Origin: Intrasporangium flavum
GTDB lineage: Bacteria; Actinomycetota; Actinomycetes; Actinomycetales; Dermatophilaceae
DNA length: 64,000 bases
Direction of reading: 5' to 3'
NCBI RefSeq assembly: GCF_001956915.1
Contig: NZ_MLJO01000006.1
Span: forward strand, 1 to 64,000
Shown here: positions 62,930 to 64,000 of the stretch, one piece after another
How the letters are laid out: every line of letters starts with the position of its first letter
Numbering within the stretch: position 1 is the first letter of the stretch
Translations under genes and position numbers: made by a program
Notes under the pieces: generated by a model
Told to the model about the DNA's origin: nothing
Seen by the model: only the letters and a program-made list of their open reading frames with translations
Databases searched by the model: none

Positions 62930-64000
62930 ATGCTCCGCAGGACCCCGATGAGAAGAGCCCTGGCCGCCGCCCTCGCCGCGACGGTCGTGGGCGGCCTCGG
63001 CGCCGGCTGCTCGATGTTCGAGCAGCCGCCCGCCCCCGACGACACCGCCCGCGCGCTCGCCGCCGGTCTCGCCAAGGCCGACGTCACCGGCGTCGCCCTC
63101 AAGGGCACGTCGGCGCAGAAGGTCAACGCCTTCCTCGCCACGGCCTTCAAGGGGATGGACGGCAGGCGCCCCACCGTGTCGCTGCAGAAGGTCAGCCACG
63201 CCGAGGGCTCGAGCAAGGCCACCGCGACCCTCGCCTCGACGTGGGACGTGTCCTCGGGTGCGTCGTCCGGCACGCCGTCGGCCACGTCCTCGGCGACGGC
63301 CCCCGCCTCCTCGGCCACCTCGCCCGTGAAGTGGTCGTACACGACACAGGTCGACCTCAGCCTCGTCGACGACGCCTGGCAGGTCACGTGGAGCCCGCGC
63401 GTCGTCGCCCCCGACCTGCGCTCCGACGAGAGCCTCACGCTCGCGCGCACGTGGCCGCGGCGCGCCGACATCCTCGACCGCAACGGCGCCAAGCTGATGA
63501 CCGAGCGCGAGGTGGCCGTCGTCGGCATCGACAAGACGAAGGCGCCCGGTTCGGCGGCCACGGCGTCGGCCCGCCGGCTCGCCGCCCTCGTCGGCGTCGA
63601 CCCCGACCGGTACGCCAAGAAGGTGTCGCAGGCCGGCGCGAAAGCGTTCGTCGAGGCCATCACGTTCCGCGCCGACGACCCGCAGCTGACGAGGAACAGC
63701 GCGGCCATCGACAAGGTCACCGGTGCCACCACCGTGCCGGCCCTGACCGTCCTGGGCCCGAGCCGCAGCTTCGCCGCCCCGATCCTCGGCTCGGTCGGCG
63801 AGGTGTCGGCCGAGGACGTCAAGGACTCCGGCGGCGTCCTCGAGGCCGGCGACACCATCGGCAAGAACGGCCTCGAGTACCGCTACGACGACCAGCTCCG
63901 CGGCACGCCGGGCCTCGCCGTGCAGGCCGTCCGCCGCGGCGCCGACGGCAGCGTCATCGACAAGCGCGAGGTCTTCGCCGAGCAGTCCAAGGACGGCACG
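62930..64000 (+). CDS. Penicillin-binding protein with NTF2-like N-terminal domain, 3' end outside window
   Basis: 357 codons are visible and open at the right edge. A signal with lipobox-like GLGAGC (Cys about 27) suggests a lipoprotein. Residues 35-160 fit the MecA_N/NTF2-like domain (ARALAAGLAKADVTGVALKG), with a Ser/Thr/Ala insertion (SGASSGTPSATSSATAPASS). A PBP dimerisation domain follows (WPRRADILDRNGAKLMTERE, LEAGDTIGKNGLEYRYDDQL, RGTPGL). The catalytic SxxK lies beyond the window. It should cross-link peptidoglycan outside the membrane. The class-B PBP2a-like assignment is firm; the exact orthologue is not. Confidence 0.88.
   Translation, partial: MLRRTPMRRALAAALAATVVGGLGAGCSMFEQPPAPDDTARALAAGLAKADVTGVALKGTSAQKVNAFLATAFKGMDGRRPTVSLQKVSHAEGSSKATATLASTWDVSSGASSGTPSATSSATAPASSATSPVKWSYTTQVDLSLVDDAWQVTWSPRVVAPDLRSDESLTLARTWPRRADILDRNGAKLMTEREVAVVGIDKTKAPGSAATASARRLAALVGVDPDRYAKKVSQAGAKAFVEAITFRADDPQLTRNSAAIDKVTGATTVPALTVLGPSRSFAAPILGSVGEVSAEDVKDSGGVLEAGDTIGKNGLEYRYDDQLRGTPGLAVQAVRRGADGSVIDKREVFAEQSKDGT

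Overview
The window comes from a very GC-rich chromosome (about 73% GC by eye, strong G/C preference at third codon positions). The gene content is typical of an actinobacterium of the order Micrococcales: many LuxR, TetR, GntR, MarR and LysR regulators, MFS exporters, Tat signals, a single-chain acyl-CoA carboxylase, a CGNR zinc-finger protein, a DUF2853 protein and a CD225-like protein. An Intrasporangiaceae-like host is my guess from overall style; no rRNA or tRNA is present to prove it. No prophage, transposase or CRISPR array is visible, and no gap between genes exceeds about 220 bases.

Layout. 1-7.1 kb: end of a LuxR-family ATPase regulator, an MFS transporter fused in frame to an isochorismatase-like domain with a divergent MarR regulator, then another MFS transporter with a divergent ArsR-like regulator. 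7.2-12 kb: a Tat-exported peptidoglycan peptidase, DUF2853, a free-standing B12-binding protein with a CarH-type photoreceptor signature, and a LysR/MFS divergent pair. 11.9-15.2 kb: a RimK ligase with a C-terminal RCK_C domain, a retropepsin-like protein, an AstE-like deacylase and an ACT-domain protein. 15.3-22.7 kb: a tightly overlapping SWIM / DUF5691 / MoxR AAA+ / DUF5682 / VWA operon resembling the yeh cluster of enterobacteria. 22.8-26 kb: a large secreted propeller plus FN3-like protein.

26.5-32.75 kb is the most unusual part. A leftward operon encodes a subtilase without a signal peptide, two clearly paralogous proteins plus a short third relative, and a coiled-coil protein with a helix-hairpin-helix-like tail. 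I recognise no named system here. The segment is bracketed by two inverted copies of a 79-bp structured repeat, and the subtilase start abuts the 3' remnant of pyrE.

32.7-36.7 kb: MFS with a divergent CGNR zinc-finger protein, thymidine kinase, a membrane protein and an aminoglycoside-phosphotransferase-like kinase. 36.8-43 kb: an 1855-residue acyl-CoA carboxylase with the eukaryote-like order BC-BCCP-central-CT. 43-64 kb: mixed housekeeping and regulatory genes, including an Old Yellow Enzyme, YdcF, RibD-like reductase, an I36-M23 exported peptidase, TetR/DUF4386, an AAA ATPase, PdxY, GntR/DUF1648, rhodanese, amidohydrolase/GntR, a lipoprotein, an Fpg/Nei glycosylase, an App1-like phosphatase with a duplicated promoter, and the start of a penicillin-binding protein.

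Regulation. Many starts have no ribosome-binding site and lie 6-8 bases after a TANNNT -10 box, so leaderless mRNAs appear common. Several divergent pairs carry clear palindromic operators in the shared promoter.
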